Shown: positions 43,619 to 52,951, counted from the stretch's first letter. The stretch: 64,000 bases of DNA from Bacteroidales bacterium UBA4295 (GCA_002395805.1 DGVB01000012.1:62001-126000), one strand, 5' to 3'. The notes: generated from the letters alone by a model not told the origin. Numbers and translations are program-made.

Positions 43619-45661
43619 ATGAAAAAGATATTTTTTACACTCCTGATTGCTCTCACGGCACAAGTGATGATTGCTGCGGATTCGTACTATTTCCAGCGCG
43701 CAGAGGAAGCATACAAAAACAAAGACCTTGACCTGTGCCTTCGTTATTGCAAGGAAGGTGTCGGGAAAAACCCAAAAGACGGCAAATGCTGGGCGGTCAT
43801 CGCGGAGATATACTCCAAACGCAAGTATGCACGTTATGGCGAAGCGATGCAGGCCGCGGAAAAGGCCTTGGCCACCTTGCCGAAAAAAGACAAACAATGG
43901 ATTCATTTTGTCCATGCCATCCGCGGAGATGTGTTCTACAAAGTAGAGAACTATCAGGCATCGAAAGAGGCGTATCTGGTGGCGCTCTCCATGCAGCCGG
44001 ATAACACCACCTATATCTATGACGTAGCGGATGTGTGTTACCGGTTAGGTGAATACGAAGAGTCCGTCAAGTACTACAAACGATATCTGGAGCAGAGCCC
44101 GAACACCATTTATATCTATGGCGAACTGGCATACGTCTATTACAAAGCCGGCAACCCAAAGGAGGCGCGGCGTTATAGCGATATGGCGAACACTTTAGCG
44201 CAAGGCGGTAATATCACGGCACACCGTGTGAAATCGCTTTTGGCTCTCGAGCAAGAGGATTATATCTCCGCCTGCCGCGAAGCAGCCCGCGCAATATTCA
44301 TCGGCGAGACGTGGTACGAAGAAGGCGATACGCTCAATATCTTGTGTCCGGATCTGCTGATGGCAGCAATACGAACCGAGGTGGCGAAAGCACAGAAAGC
44401 AGTAGAGACGAACGCCACCGCAGCTTATTGCGCATTCACAATGCAGCGTTACTGGGATGCTCTCTATTACCTCAACCGTAAGTTGGAACAGATAGACGCC
44501 CCTCAATCCGTTTATCCGGAGTTAGCATCGGTTTATGAACGGGTAGAAGCGCTCGACGAGGCAGAGAAATACTACAGTCTGGCGCTCAAAACGGACTCGG
44601 CGGAACATATATGGCGTGGTCTGGCACAAGTGGCAAGAGAGCGCGGAGAGTTCCTGAAAGCCAACGAATACCTGCGCAAAGCACTACAAGAGACGCCTGC
44701 CGAAGGAAAATGTTATTACCTCATCGCGCGCAATTTGTGCGAAGCAGGGCTGATGGATGAAGCCCTGATGACATTGGATACCGCCCGCGTATTGTTGGAG
44801 GACGAGGATTGGCTTATATCAGTTCATAGCATCCGCGCGGAGATATTCCGCCGGAAAGGCGAGGAAGAGAACGTGCACAAAGAGATAGCGGAAGCACAGA
44901 AACTGCGCAAGCCGGACGACAAAAGGAGCGAGTTCTATGTCCTCGATGCACTATCAGGCGACACGGCTGCGCTCGCACGCCATGCACAAGAGATCGCGCA
45001 GGACAAGAAAGGACAGATGGACGGCAAATGGGGAACACTCGCACATGCGTACGCGATAGTTAAGGATAAGGCGCACACCCTCGATATGATTCGCCGGGAC
45101 TACAAGGCAGGAAATTACAGCATACGGCTCATACAGACTTTGAGCCGCTATCAGTTCCTGAAAGATGACCCGGAGTTCAAAGCCTTGGTAGCCGGCTATG
45201 AAACCATGCTGGAGGAGAAATTAGCGGAACTGCAATCGCAGTCTGGCGACCAGGAGACGATACTGGACAAAGTGACAGAACTGCCCTTTACGCAGCAAGG
45301 CGGAGTCAACCGCGTACAATGTACCATCAACGGTCTGCCGCTATATTTCGTCTTCGATACCGGCGCTGCAGATGTGTCCATATCAAGCGTGGAGGCGAAC
45401 TTCATGCTCAAGAACGGCTATCTGACCAACGCGGATTTTATGGGCAAGCAGAATTTCATGACCGCTACCGGGGAAATCCATGAAGGCACGACCATCAACC
45501 TGCGCGAAGTGAGGGTTGGCGATGTGATTCTCAGAGACATCAAAGCATCTGTCATTAAAAACCAGTCTGCGCCCTTACTGCTCGGGCAAAGTTGTTTCCG
45601 ACGTTTCGGGACAGTTGAGGTGGACAACAAAGCGCAGGTCATTCGCCTGATAGCGAAATAA
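43619..45661 (+). CDS. Exported TPR protein with C-terminal retropepsin-like aspartic protease
   Basis: 680 aa with signal peptide (KKIFFTLLIALTAQVMIAA). TPR repeats fill residues 25-540. The C-terminal domain has the clan AA layout: VFDTGAADVSIS (catalytic Asp580), a flap region (FMTATGEIHEG) and the second hydrophobic-Gly motif LLLGQS, as in single-domain aspartyl proteases that act as dimers. It is periplasmic by inference. Its neighbour at 40957 has the same domain with the active site lost. Confidence 0.85.
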   Translation: MKKIFFTLLIALTAQVMIAADSYYFQRAEEAYKNKDLDLCLRYCKEGVGKNPKDGKCWAVIAEIYSKRKYARYGEAMQAAEKALATLPKKDKQWIHFVHAIRGDVFYKVENYQASKEAYLVALSMQPDNTTYIYDVADVCYRLGEYEESVKYYKRYLEQSPNTIYIYGELAYVYYKAGNPKEARRYSDMANTLAQGGNITAHRVKSLLALEQEDYISACREAARAIFIGETWYEEGDTLNILCPDLLMAAIRTEVAKAQKAVETNATAAYCAFTMQRYWDALYYLNRKLEQIDAPQSVYPELASVYERVEALDEAEKYYSLALKTDSAEHIWRGLAQVARERGEFLKANEYLRKALQETPAEGKCYYLIARNLCEAGLMDEALMTLDTARVLLEDEDWLISVHSIRAEIFRRKGEEENVHKEIAEAQKLRKPDDKRSEFYVLDALSGDTAALARHAQEIAQDKKGQMDGKWGTLAHAYAIVKDKAHTLDMIRRDYKAGNYSIRLIQTLSRYQFLKDDPEFKALVAGYETMLEEKLAELQSQSGDQETILDKVTELPFTQQGGVNRVQCTINGLPLYFVFDTGAADVSISSVEANFMLKNGYLTNADFMGKQNFMTATGEIHEGTTINLREVRVGDVILRDIKASVIKNQSAPLLLGQSCFRRFGTVEVDNKAQVIRLIAK

Positions 45662-45709
45662 ATGAAAAAATGAAAAAATGAGAAAATCTAAAAATGTGAA
45701 AATAAGACT
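45662..45709. repeat. AAAATGAAAA short tandem repeat
   Basis: AAATGAAAAAATGAAAAAATGAGAAAATC... 8-10 nt units between the protease gene and ychF. Confidence 0.65.
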
Positions 45710-46816
45710 ATGAGTTTACAATGTGGAATAGTGGGATTGCCCAATGTGGGCAAAAGTACCCTGTTTAACTGTCTGAGCAACGCGAAGGCGCAGAGCGCGA
45801 ATTTCCCATTCTGCACGATAGAACCGAACGTAGGTGTAATCACCGTACCCGACGAGCGGCTGATTAAGCTTGGCGAGATATGTCACCCCGAGCGCGGCGT
45901 CATTCCGACGACCGTTGAGATAGTCGATATAGCCGGACTGGTCAAAGGCGCCAGCAAAGGGGAAGGATTAGGCAACAAATTCCTCGCCAACATACGTGAG
46001 ACGGACGCCATCATTCATGTCCTCCGCTGCTTCGACGACGAGAACGTTGTCCATGTGGACGGGTCCGTCAATCCTGTTCGCGACAAAGAGATCATTGACG
46101 CCGAGTTACAGCTGAAGGACCTGGAGACGGTGGAGAGTCGTATTCAGAAATGCGAGAAAGCAGCGAAAGCCGGAGGAGACAAGTTTGCCAAGTTGCAACT
46201 GGAGGTGCTCGTCAAATACCGCGAGGCGCTGTCTCAAGGCAAGAACGCGCGCACTGTGGAGCTGGAGAACAAAGAGCAAGAGACCGCAGCCAAAGACCTG
46301 TTTCTGCTGACCAACAAACCGGTCATGTACGTCTGCAATGTCGATGAGGGTTCGGCGGTAAGCGGCAACGCCTACGTCGAGCAAGTGCGCGAGGCTGTCA
46401 AGGATGAAGATGCGCAGGTGCTGGTGCTGGCGGCGAAGATAGAGAGCGAGATAGCGGAGCTGGAGAGCTACGAAGAGCGGCAGATGTTCCTTGAGGAGAT
46501 AGGTCTGCAGGAAAGCGGCGTGAACCGCCTGATCAAAGCCGCCTACGCCCTCCTCAAGTTGCGCACATTCCTGACCGCCGGATCGGACGAAGTGCGGGCA
46601 TGGACGTTCCGCGAAGGCATGAAAGCGCCGCAGTGCGCGGGAGTGATCCACACGGATTTCGAGCGGGGATTCATCCGCGCGGAGGTAATCAAATACGAAG
46701 ATTTCGTAGCGCTCGGCGGCGAAGCGCAATGCCGCGCTGCCGGCAAACTCGGCATCGAAGGAAAAGACTACCTCGTCCAGGACGGCGACATCATGCATTT
46801 TTTGTTTAATGTCTAA
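45710..46816 (+). CDS. ychF: Ribosome-associated ATPase YchF
   Basis: 368-aa Obg-family P-loop protein that binds ATP and the ribosome. Motifs are G1 [37 protein letters not shown] and the C-terminal TGS-like domain ([19 protein letters not shown]). The length is normal. Its start follows the short repeat; a CCTAG-rich repeat follows the stop. Confidence 0.97.
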   Translation: MSLQCGIVGLPNVGKSTLFNCLSNAKAQSANFPFCTIEPNVGVITVPDERLIKLGEICHPERGVIPTTVEIVDIAGLVKGASKGEGLGNKFLANIRETDAIIHVLRCFDDENVVHVDGSVNPVRDKEIIDAELQLKDLETVESRIQKCEKAAKAGGDKFAKLQLEVLVKYREALSQGKNARTVELENKEQETAAKDLFLLTNKPVMYVCNVDEGSAVSGNAYVEQVREAVKDEDAQVLVLAAKIESEIAELESYEERQMFLEEIGLQESGVNRLIKAAYALLKLRTFLTAGSDEVRAWTFREGMKAPQCAGVIHTDFERGFIRAEVIKYEDFVALGGEAQCRAAGKLGIEGKDYLVQDGDIMHFLFNV

Positions 46817-46860
46817 ATAGGAAGACCTAGGTTGACCTAGAAAAACATAGAATAACAATT
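46817..46860. repeat. GACCTAGGTTGACCTAG repeat
   Basis: AAGACCTAGGTTGACCTAG then AAAACATAGAATAAC: two 10-11 nt CCTAG units and degenerate followers fill the ychF to exchanger gap. Confidence 0.6.
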
Positions 46861-47850
46861 ATGATACAATCATTATTAAATATCGGCTGGTGGGTGGCAG
46901 TAGTATTCATTATTGTCGGCTTCGTCGCTTTGGTTAAAGGTGCCGATTGGCTGGTGGACGGCGCATCGTCCATCGCCAAGCGGTTCGGTATCAGCGACTT
47001 AGTAATAGGCCTCACTGTAGTAGCCTTCGGGACGAGTATGCCGGAGTTTGTGGTGAACATGGTGTCGGTAGGACACGGCACGACGGAGTTGGCGATCACC
47101 AATATACTCGGCTCTAACATCATCAACACCTTCGTCATACTCGGTCTAACGGCCTTGATCTACCCGATAGCAACGCACCGCAGTACCCGCAATTTTGACA
47201 TTCCGCTTTCAGCGGCAGCGGGAGCTATTGTGTTACTAATGATTATTCCTTTCCTGCCTCAGGAGGACGTCCCGGTCATCGGAAGAGCCGAAGGGTGTGC
47301 GCTACTCGCGCTATTTAGTCTGTTCTTGTATATTACCTTCCGCAACGCGAAAGCACAGGAGCACAGCAAGGAAGAAGAAGTGGAGGTAAAGGAGATGGGT
47401 GTGGGTAAAGCGGTGGTTCTGATTCTCGCCGGCATCGTCGGACTGGCGATAGGCGGCGAACTGATTGTGGACAGCGCAGTCGATATAGCCCATCGGTTCG
47501 GGGTATCGGAAGCTATCATCGGGCTGACGATTGTGGCATTAGGGACATCACTACCGGAGTTGGCGACTTCCGTCATTGCGGCGTTCAAGAAGAACAGTGA
47601 TATCGCGATGGGCAATGTGGTTGGCAGCAATATCTTCAATGTGTTCTTTGTTCTCGGCACGAGCGCAGCAATCCGCCCGCTACCGGCTTACCAGGGGATA
47701 GAGGTAGACGCACTCATGGCGGCTTTAGGCAGTTTCATCGTTTGGTTCGCGCTGAAGATCGACAAAGACAACAAACTCCCGCGGTGGGCAGGAGCTTTAC
47801 TTTTAATCGTCTATGCAGGGTACCTGACATATCGCTTGATGGCGATATGA
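46861..47850 (+). CDS. Calcium/sodium antiporter (CaCA family, YrbG-like)
   Basis: 329 aa, about ten helices in two homologous halves. The alpha-repeats are VAFGTSMPEFVVN ... GSNIINTFVILG and VALGTSLPELATS ... GSNIFNVFFVLG. A short acidic cytoplasmic loop (SKEEEVEVKEM) lies between. It exchanges Ca2+ for Na+ (or K+/Na+) across the inner membrane. It follows ychF on the same strand. Confidence 0.95.
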   Translation: MIQSLLNIGWWVAVVFIIVGFVALVKGADWLVDGASSIAKRFGISDLVIGLTVVAFGTSMPEFVVNMVSVGHGTTELAITNILGSNIINTFVILGLTALIYPIATHRSTRNFDIPLSAAAGAIVLLMIIPFLPQEDVPVIGRAEGCALLALFSLFLYITFRNAKAQEHSKEEEVEVKEMGVGKAVVLILAGIVGLAIGGELIVDSAVDIAHRFGVSEAIIGLTIVALGTSLPELATSVIAAFKKNSDIAMGNVVGSNIFNVFFVLGTSAAIRPLPAYQGIEVDALMAALGSFIVWFALKIDKDNKLPRWAGALLLIVYAGYLTYRLMAI

Positions 47851-47859
47851 ATTCCAAAT

Positions 47860-48699
47860 TTATAATTGATTGAAGCGTCTGCGCTCGGAATCGAAGAGCC
47901 AGCCGTATTTATTGAAATAGCGGCACATGTTTCGGATATGAATCCGGAGCATGTGTTTGTTTTTATAGGAAGCGCGGGCATGGTCATGCACAATCGTCCA
48001 TGCGGGATGATAGAGCGTGAGGTAGTTACGATGGATAGTACGGGTGAGGTCAATATCCTCGGGGTACATAAAATAACGTTCATCGAAGAGTCCCGCCTCG
48101 ACCGCTGCTTTGGTTCGCAGAAACATGAAACATCCGCTGAGGTAGGGCGCGTTGACCGGTTTAGTCAGATCCAGATCAAGCATCTCGTAGCGCTTGTTGC
48201 GCCGTGCCATGAGGGCTGCGGGCAGAAACCGCCGGCCGAAGACATCAATCGGCGCAGGCAGTCGCTTGGCGAGGTACTGCTGTGAGCCATCCGGACTAAG
48301 CACTTTCGGCATCAGTTGTCCTACCTGCGGGTGCTCCAACATCCAGTCGTGCATAGCATCGATATCTTCGGCCTTGACACGGATGTCACTATTCATCACC
48401 AGATGGAAATCGGTCTTGTAGTACGCGCTCTCGCGCAGAGCGATGTTATGCGCACGGCCGTAACCGAGGTTCTCCGGCATATGCATATAGCGCAGTTTAC
48501 GTGAGACCGCTTGCGCTGTAAGACCGCGTTGCTGTAAGACCGCTTGCGCTGTAAGACCGTCCTTCGGACTGTAAGAAGGTTCGGTATTATCCAGCAGGTA
48601 TATCTTCCGCAGGTTCTTCACCCGCAGCAACTCTTCCACCAGCGGCAGCACCTGCTGTTCCCATGAAGGACGATATAGGACGATAGAGATATTTACCAT
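47860..48699 (-). CDS. Family 2 glycosyltransferase (rhamnosyltransferase-like)
   Basis: 279 aa. It has MVNISIVLYRP at the start, LPENLGYGRAHN-type donor region (MPENLGYGRAHNIALRE), VMNSDIRV as the DxD-like motif, and YLSGCFMFLRTKA ... GLFDERYFMYPEDIDLTRTI as in WbbL-like enzymes. Near residue 45-65 a segment GLTAQAVLQQRGLTAQAV is translated from a four-unit family C repeat array placed before the GT core resumes. It is the last gene of the polysaccharide locus. Confidence 0.9.
   Translation of the reverse strand: MVNISIVLYRPSWEQQVLPLVEELLRVKNLRKIYLLDNTEPSYSPKDGLTAQAVLQQRGLTAQAVSRKLRYMHMPENLGYGRAHNIALRESAYYKTDFHLVMNSDIRVKAEDIDAMHDWMLEHPQVGQLMPKVLSPDGSQQYLAKRLPAPIDVFGRRFLPAALMARRNKRYEMLDLDLTKPVNAPYLSGCFMFLRTKAAVEAGLFDERYFMYPEDIDLTRTIHRNYLTLYHPAWTIVHDHARASYKNKHMLRIHIRNMCRYFNKYGWLFDSERRRFNQL
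48503..48572. repeat. Family C array (four GACCG...CTGTA units) inside a GT2 gene
   Basis: Plus-strand units of 17, 16, 17 and 20 nt: AGACCGCTTGCGCTGTA, AGACCGCGTTGCTGTA, AGACCGCTTGCGCTGTA, AGACCGTCCTTCGGACTGTA. Each has a small inner hairpin. The array is read in frame on the minus strand. Confidence 0.88.
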
Positions 48700-48729
48700 T
48701 TGGTCATTTACGATTTACCATTTATGATT
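48696..48729. repeat. CATTTACGATTTAC tandem repeat
   Basis: TACCATTTGGTCATTTACGATTTACCATTTATGATTT: 8-10 nt units between two glycosyltransferases, the same unit type as at 8896-8961. Confidence 0.7.
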
Positions 48730-49489
48730 TCCTCAGGAACTGGCGCACTTTGCGCAGCTGTTTGCAGGCCACGGTGATATACCCCGCACCGACATGGTTC
48801 TTCTTCAGGACGATGTAGTCCTCCTGGGTCTTGGAGAGCCGCGCTTTGGTGTTCCTGTTACTTGCCCCGCCGGTTTCCATCTTCACCAGCACCTCGGGGA
48901 TATAGCGGGAGTTATATCCGGCGGTGAAGATCCGAAGGATCATATCGTAGTCCGCCGATATCCGGAACCACGCATCGTATTCGCCGACTTCCTGATACAC
49001 TTTCCTACGGACATAGAGCGTAGGATGCGGAGGCATCCACCCGTACTTGAGCGCACGGGGATTGAAGGCATTGCTGACCCAACGCCTCGTCACTTTGTCG
49101 CCATGGCAGTACTGCAGATCGCCATAGACCACATCCACCTTCCCGTCCGCAAAAGCGGCTGCTATCTGCGCAACCGAATCGGGAGAATAGAACGCGTCGT
49201 CGGAGTGCAGAAATCCGATCACATCGCCCGTTGCCATCCGGATGCCTTTGTTCAGCGCATCGTATATGCCGCCGTCCGGTTCCGAAATCCAGCGCACTTC
49301 CTTCGTACATTGTACTTTGTCCCTTTGTCCTTTGGAATAATTTTCAATTATTTCCATAGTGCCGTCCGTAGAAGCGCCATCCACGATAATATGTTCGATA
49401 TCATCGTAGTTCTGACTCTGCACACTCTCCAACGCCCGCGGCAAGGTCTTCGCCGAATTATAAGTGATGGTTATAATAGATATTTTCAT
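48722..49489 (-). CDS. Family 2 glycosyltransferase
   Basis: 255 aa. The GT-A core shows SIITITYNSAKTLPRALESV, IIVDGASTDGTMEII, the EPDGGIYDALNKGI motif and GFLHSDD (DxD-like). It resembles WcaA/WcaE-type colanic acid transferases. The loop SKGQRDKVQCTKEVRW comes from a family A repeat inserted between the first and second halves of the nucleotide-binding part. Its start overlaps the upstream GT4 gene by 32 bp. Confidence 0.9.
   Translation of the reverse strand: MKISIITITYNSAKTLPRALESVQSQNYDDIEHIIVDGASTDGTMEIIENYSKGQRDKVQCTKEVRWISEPDGGIYDALNKGIRMATGDVIGFLHSDDAFYSPDSVAQIAAAFADGKVDVVYGDLQYCHGDKVTRRWVSNAFNPRALKYGWMPPHPTLYVRRKVYQEVGEYDAWFRISADYDMILRIFTAGYNSRYIPEVLVKMETGGASNRNTKARLSKTQEDYIVLKKNHVGAGYITVACKQLRKVRQFLRKS
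49303..49335. repeat. Family A repeat inside a GT2 gene
   Basis: TTCGTACA-TTGTACT-TTGTCCC-TTTGTCC-TTTGG heptamers on the plus strand, coding KGQRDKVQCTKE on the minus strand. Confidence 0.8.
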
Positions 49490-50399
49490 AAGCTTTTTTT
49501 ACTTGTTGATACGACTGGTCCCATGAGAACCGCTTGGCGTTCTCTATCCCTGCCGCTATGATTTTATCCGTAGGACGCAACAGCAGTTGACGCACTATAT
49601 CCGCCATCTCCGCCGCCATCCGTTCCGGTGTGTCGTGTTGAATCATCAGTCCTTCCTCCCCTATGATCTCCGGAATAGACGAGTTATTCTGCGCGATCAC
49701 TGGACACCCCGCTTTCTGTGCCTCCAGCACCGGAAGACCGAAGCCTTCGTAGTCCGATGGATAGAGCAGACAGAGGGCTTCGTTATAGAGTTTATTCAAT
49801 TCCTCCTTCGTCACATTAGCCGCCGTGACCAGTTCGATACCCGTTAGTTGCGCCACATGCTGCGCTACGTCATAACGTTTGTATGCGGCTTTGCTGTTAC
49901 CTACAAAGAGCAGGAATCCTTTCTTTTTGACCGATTTCATCGGATAAAAATCATCACTCACGCCGTTGTAGGCGATGGTAATCTGCTCCTCCGGATACCA
50001 TGGATAGAACCTCAGCAGGTCGCGTTTGGTGTTCTCGCTGACGCATATCACCGCTTCGCTATGCCGCAATGCCCGCTCTTCTTCCCATAGGTGCACCGCC
50101 TTCGCCAAGCCGCGGCGGTAGAAATGATAGGTCAGGTCGTGCACCGTCGTCACATTATGTACCCCTTTCTGCGGCAAGACACGGAAATAAGAGGAATGGA
50201 AAATCGCCGGTGTCTCTGCCTTGTAAGCGGGAACGCGGTACCGCTCCATGAATCGGGGAGCCATTTGCTCCTTGTAGTCCAACTCCGTCAAGCGCAGCGC
50301 GACGTCAGCGCGAGCTCGGCGCAAGTGTTCACTCCAAACAGTAGAGATTCCTCCATTTTGTTGGAGCATAAATATAATATTGTCAAGAACAATATTCAT
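49458..50399 (-). CDS. Family 4 glycosyltransferase (mannosyltransferase-like)
   Basis: 313-aa GT-B enzyme. It begins MNIVLDNIIFMLQQNGGIS, with TTVHDLTYHFY and CVSENTKRDLLRFY in the N-terminal domain and the donor-site motif LLYPSDYEGFGLPVLEAQKAGCPVI (E-x7-E) in the C-terminal domain. It likely adds a hexose from a nucleotide sugar to a lipid-linked glycan. It is compactly placed between the next GT4 and the GT2. Confidence 0.92.
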   Translation of the reverse strand: MNIVLDNIIFMLQQNGGISTVWSEHLRRARADVALRLTELDYKEQMAPRFMERYRVPAYKAETPAIFHSSYFRVLPQKGVHNVTTVHDLTYHFYRRGLAKAVHLWEEERALRHSEAVICVSENTKRDLLRFYPWYPEEQITIAYNGVSDDFYPMKSVKKKGFLLFVGNSKAAYKRYDVAQHVAQLTGIELVTAANVTKEELNKLYNEALCLLYPSDYEGFGLPVLEAQKAGCPVIAQNNSSIPEIIGEEGLMIQHDTPERMAAEMADIVRQLLLRPTDKIIAAGIENAKRFSWDQSYQQVKKAYENIYYNHHL

Positions 50400-50425
50400 T
50401 ATTCTTTATTCATTATTCATTACTT
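50396..50425. repeat. ATTCATTATTCTTT short repeat
   Basis: ATTCATTATTCTTTATTCATTATTCATTAC: 7-9 nt units across the border of two GT4 genes, overlapping the last codons of the upstream one. Confidence 0.65.
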
Positions 50426-51590
50426 TCTCCCACCTTGGCATAATAACTTCTTCGCTATAGGTAGCCTGCGCATAGGCTTGGGCTTTAGCTGCGCGCTCTT
50501 GCGCCTCGTCCGGATGAGCGATGACGTACAGAATCTGTTCCGCCAATTTTTCCACATCGTTGGCGGGCACAAGCCATCCCCTTCCGTCCGCTAACAGTTC
50601 CGCAGGACCCTGCGGGCAATCGAAAGCGATACAGGGCACTCCGCACCACATAGCCTCGATGAGCGCCAGAGGAAGACCTTCATAGCGCGAGGAGAGAACG
50701 AAGAGCGAAGCTTCGCTATATTCATCCGCAACATTCTCTGCACGACCAAAGAGAATAATATGTTGCAGCTGCAGGCTCTTCATCTGCGCCTCCAGTTCTG
50801 CCCGTTTGGGTCCTTCGCCTACGATCCGCAAAGTCCAATCCTTTGTACTTTGTACCTTGTCCCTTTGTACCCTGTCCCATGCCTGAAGCAGCAAGTCAAA
50901 ACCTTTCTGCTCATGCAGCCTCCCGACTGCAAGAACAGTCTTTGCCTTTTGTGCATTGTGCATTGTGCATTGTGCATTGTGAATTGTACATTGTACCTTA
51001 TCGAACACGCATGGGTTCGGGATAACAGTCACGTTCCGGCATCCGGATTCCTCCCACTCCCGCTTGTCCGCTTCGGTCAAGACGACCAGTTTCTCCAGTG
51101 GTTTGACTGCACGCACCAACTGCCATGTACGGACACGGCCGAGCAAAGACCAGAACGGGCCTTTATGGTTCGCCATGAGCAGTAGACGGCGCTGGTCTTT
51201 GGCGAAATGCATCTCTGCGATCGTGCGGCAAGGCAGATGGCGCAGGAAAGCTATCTCTTTGCCGCAAAGGGAAATACAGAGGTCTATCTTCTTCGCGCGT
51301 ATATATTCGGTTAGCGCGCACCTATATGCACGCATACGACGCATATGCGCATAGTATTTCGTCAGAAGGGGCTTGGTATAGTCCGCATTGAAGTCTATAT
51401 TCAGTTCCACCACTTTGACCTTTTCAGAGAGCGGAAAATAGCACTCCGAAGCACCAGCCGGCACCGGTTCGGTAGTGATAATCGTAATCTCATGCTCCGT
51501 ATGCGCTGCGAGCCAGTTCACTTTCTGGGTCAGCACCCGCTCCATTCCGCCGGAGTTATAGAGATGAGGAATGCAATAGAGGATTCTCAT
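50406..51590 (-). CDS. Family 4 glycosyltransferase with repeat-coded insertions
   Basis: 394 aa. The start at 51590 (MRILYCIPHLYNSGGMERVL) overlaps the polymerase stop as ATGA; the longer open frame is shadow. The GT4 core has AVGRLHEQKGFDLLLQAW, RIVGEGPKRAELE and SRYEGLPLALIEAMWCGVPCI. Two family A insertions flank the C-terminal domain start: KVQCTIHNAQCTMHNAQ (seven heptamers) and RVQRDKVQSTKDW. Both are surface-loop positions, so activity may survive. Confidence 0.92.
   Translation of the reverse strand: MRILYCIPHLYNSGGMERVLTQKVNWLAAHTEHEITIITTEPVPAGASECYFPLSEKVKVVELNIDFNADYTKPLLTKYYAHMRRMRAYRCALTEYIRAKKIDLCISLCGKEIAFLRHLPCRTIAEMHFAKDQRRLLLMANHKGPFWSLLGRVRTWQLVRAVKPLEKLVVLTEADKREWEESGCRNVTVIPNPCVFDKVQCTIHNAQCTMHNAQKAKTVLAVGRLHEQKGFDLLLQAWDRVQRDKVQSTKDWTLRIVGEGPKRAELEAQMKSLQLQHIILFGRAENVADEYSEASLFVLSSRYEGLPLALIEAMWCGVPCIAFDCPQGPAELLADGRGWLVPANDVEKLAEQILYVIAHPDEAQERAAKAQAYAQATYSEEVIMPRWEKVMNNE
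50840..50880. repeat. Family A repeat (CTTTGTAC type) inside a GT4 gene
   Basis: CTTTGTACTTTGTACCTTGTCCCTTTGTACCCTGTCCC, 7-8 nt units, coding DRVQRDKVQSTKD on the minus strand. Confidence 0.82.
50949..50998. repeat. Seven-unit perfect heptamer array inside a GT4 gene
   Basis: Seven consecutive 7-nt units: TTGTGCA four times, TTGTGAA, TTGTACA, TTGTACC. The gene stays in frame because array and flank together make a multiple of three. This is the clearest tandem array in the window. Confidence 0.92.
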
Positions 51591-52951
51591 ACGGCTACCT
51601 CCTTCTTTTGAATATGCGTGATACCCATCACAACCCATAGCAGCAAGAGACTCCAAGTAACCAGACGGGGGTCGAAGAGAAGCGGAGCACGGGGATAGAT
51701 CAGGGCGTGTCCAACCAGTAGGAACGACATCAGATACCAATAGACGCTGTCCTTTGCGCGATAGAAACTCTCTTTCACCCACAGGCCGATGAGGAACATC
51801 GCGATTGCAGTGCCTACTGCACCGAACGAACGGTATGCTTCGCCGACCATGTTGGTGCCGGTCCCCCACTCCGCATCTGCTCCCAGGAACAGGTACGAAG
51901 GCAGGTCACCGCCGTGCAGCATCTGCGGAGGCAGGTCGGAATGTGCGATGATATATCCGCCCAAACCCGGTATAGGGGATGTGATATCCAGTGTCATACC
52001 GGTGAACCAGGTCAGGTCGTTCTCCTGCGCCCAACCGAAGAGACGGAAGAGGTTGACATCATTGACGATGAGGTCTTCGTATATATCCCAGAACTCCTCC
52101 AGTTTGGTGTGCGCCAGTTTGGCTTGCCATGCTCCCGGATCCAGTCCTTCGGTACGCAGCGTCATGACAAGAAAAAGCGCTATCGAGCCGCCCGCCACGA
52201 GCCCCACTACCTGCCACCATTTGAGATGATAGACGTACATGCTGAAAGAGACAATCAGAATCAATGCCAGACTGACTGCCAGCTGACGGCTGCCGGTAGA
52301 GAGCAGAATCAGCATAAAGGCAGCGATCACCGCCAGATAAAACCACCATTTCTGCTTCGGCAGACGGAAGATAAAAATCGCCATCAGGTAACAACCGATC
52401 GTGAAGATATTATTGAAATAACTATATATCCCTACGTCGCGGAGGTTCGAGCCTTCGGCATAGACGCTCTGTAGCGCAGCCAGACCGCCGGTAATGACAA
52501 AGAGCAGCCAAGCCGCCATCGTAATACCGAAGAACCATATATACTGTCTCATTGAGATGGTGAAAGTGGGTTTGTCCGGTTCCTCGCGATTCAGTTGTAG
52601 CAGCCGTGTTGCACCTAACATATACCAGGCGTATCCGAAATAGGCCAAAGCCGTGGCACGCGTTACATAATTATCGTTGAACGAGAAGGAGAAGAACGAC
52701 CAGTAAATTCGGTCCGGATCCGGCGCATAGAAAACCGGATAGACAAAATTGACGAGGAAAAAGGAGAGGGCGAAGAAGAACTCAAAGCCCAGCCAGTTCT
52801 TCCTTTTGTTGGTAGCAAAGAAAAGCACGTTCTGCGCAATAAAGCACGCCATCAGCGTCACGCAATAGTCGTAACTATAGGTCCACGGCGCTTTGATATA
52901 CAGCACCGTAGCGGCAATGGCGAAGGCTATATTGAGCAGATAAGTTAACAT
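51587..52951 (-). CDS. Polysaccharide polymerase-like membrane protein
   Basis: 454 aa with about 11 hydrophobic helices (NIAFAIAATVLYI, YIWFFGITMAAWLLFVITGG, VGLVAGGSIALFLVMTL) and a large central non-membrane loop (WFTGMTLDITSPIPGLGGYI; GADAEWGTGTNMVGEAYRSFG). This fits O-antigen or oligosaccharide repeat-unit polymerases, which show little sequence identity. It sits in the middle of the glycosyltransferases. A Wzx flippase is not in the window. Confidence 0.78.
   Translation of the reverse strand: MLTYLLNIAFAIAATVLYIKAPWTYSYDYCVTLMACFIAQNVLFFATNKRKNWLGFEFFFALSFFLVNFVYPVFYAPDPDRIYWSFFSFSFNDNYVTRATALAYFGYAWYMLGATRLLQLNREEPDKPTFTISMRQYIWFFGITMAAWLLFVITGGLAALQSVYAEGSNLRDVGIYSYFNNIFTIGCYLMAIFIFRLPKQKWWFYLAVIAAFMLILLSTGSRQLAVSLALILIVSFSMYVYHLKWWQVVGLVAGGSIALFLVMTLRTEGLDPGAWQAKLAHTKLEEFWDIYEDLIVNDVNLFRLFGWAQENDLTWFTGMTLDITSPIPGLGGYIIAHSDLPPQMLHGGDLPSYLFLGADAEWGTGTNMVGEAYRSFGAVGTAIAMFLIGLWVKESFYRAKDSVYWYLMSFLLVGHALIYPRAPLLFDPRLVTWSLLLLWVVMGITHIQKKEVAV

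Noticed and set aside
50949-50998. Possible CRISPR-like array
   Set aside because: Units are 7 nt with no spacers, and no cas gene is in the window.
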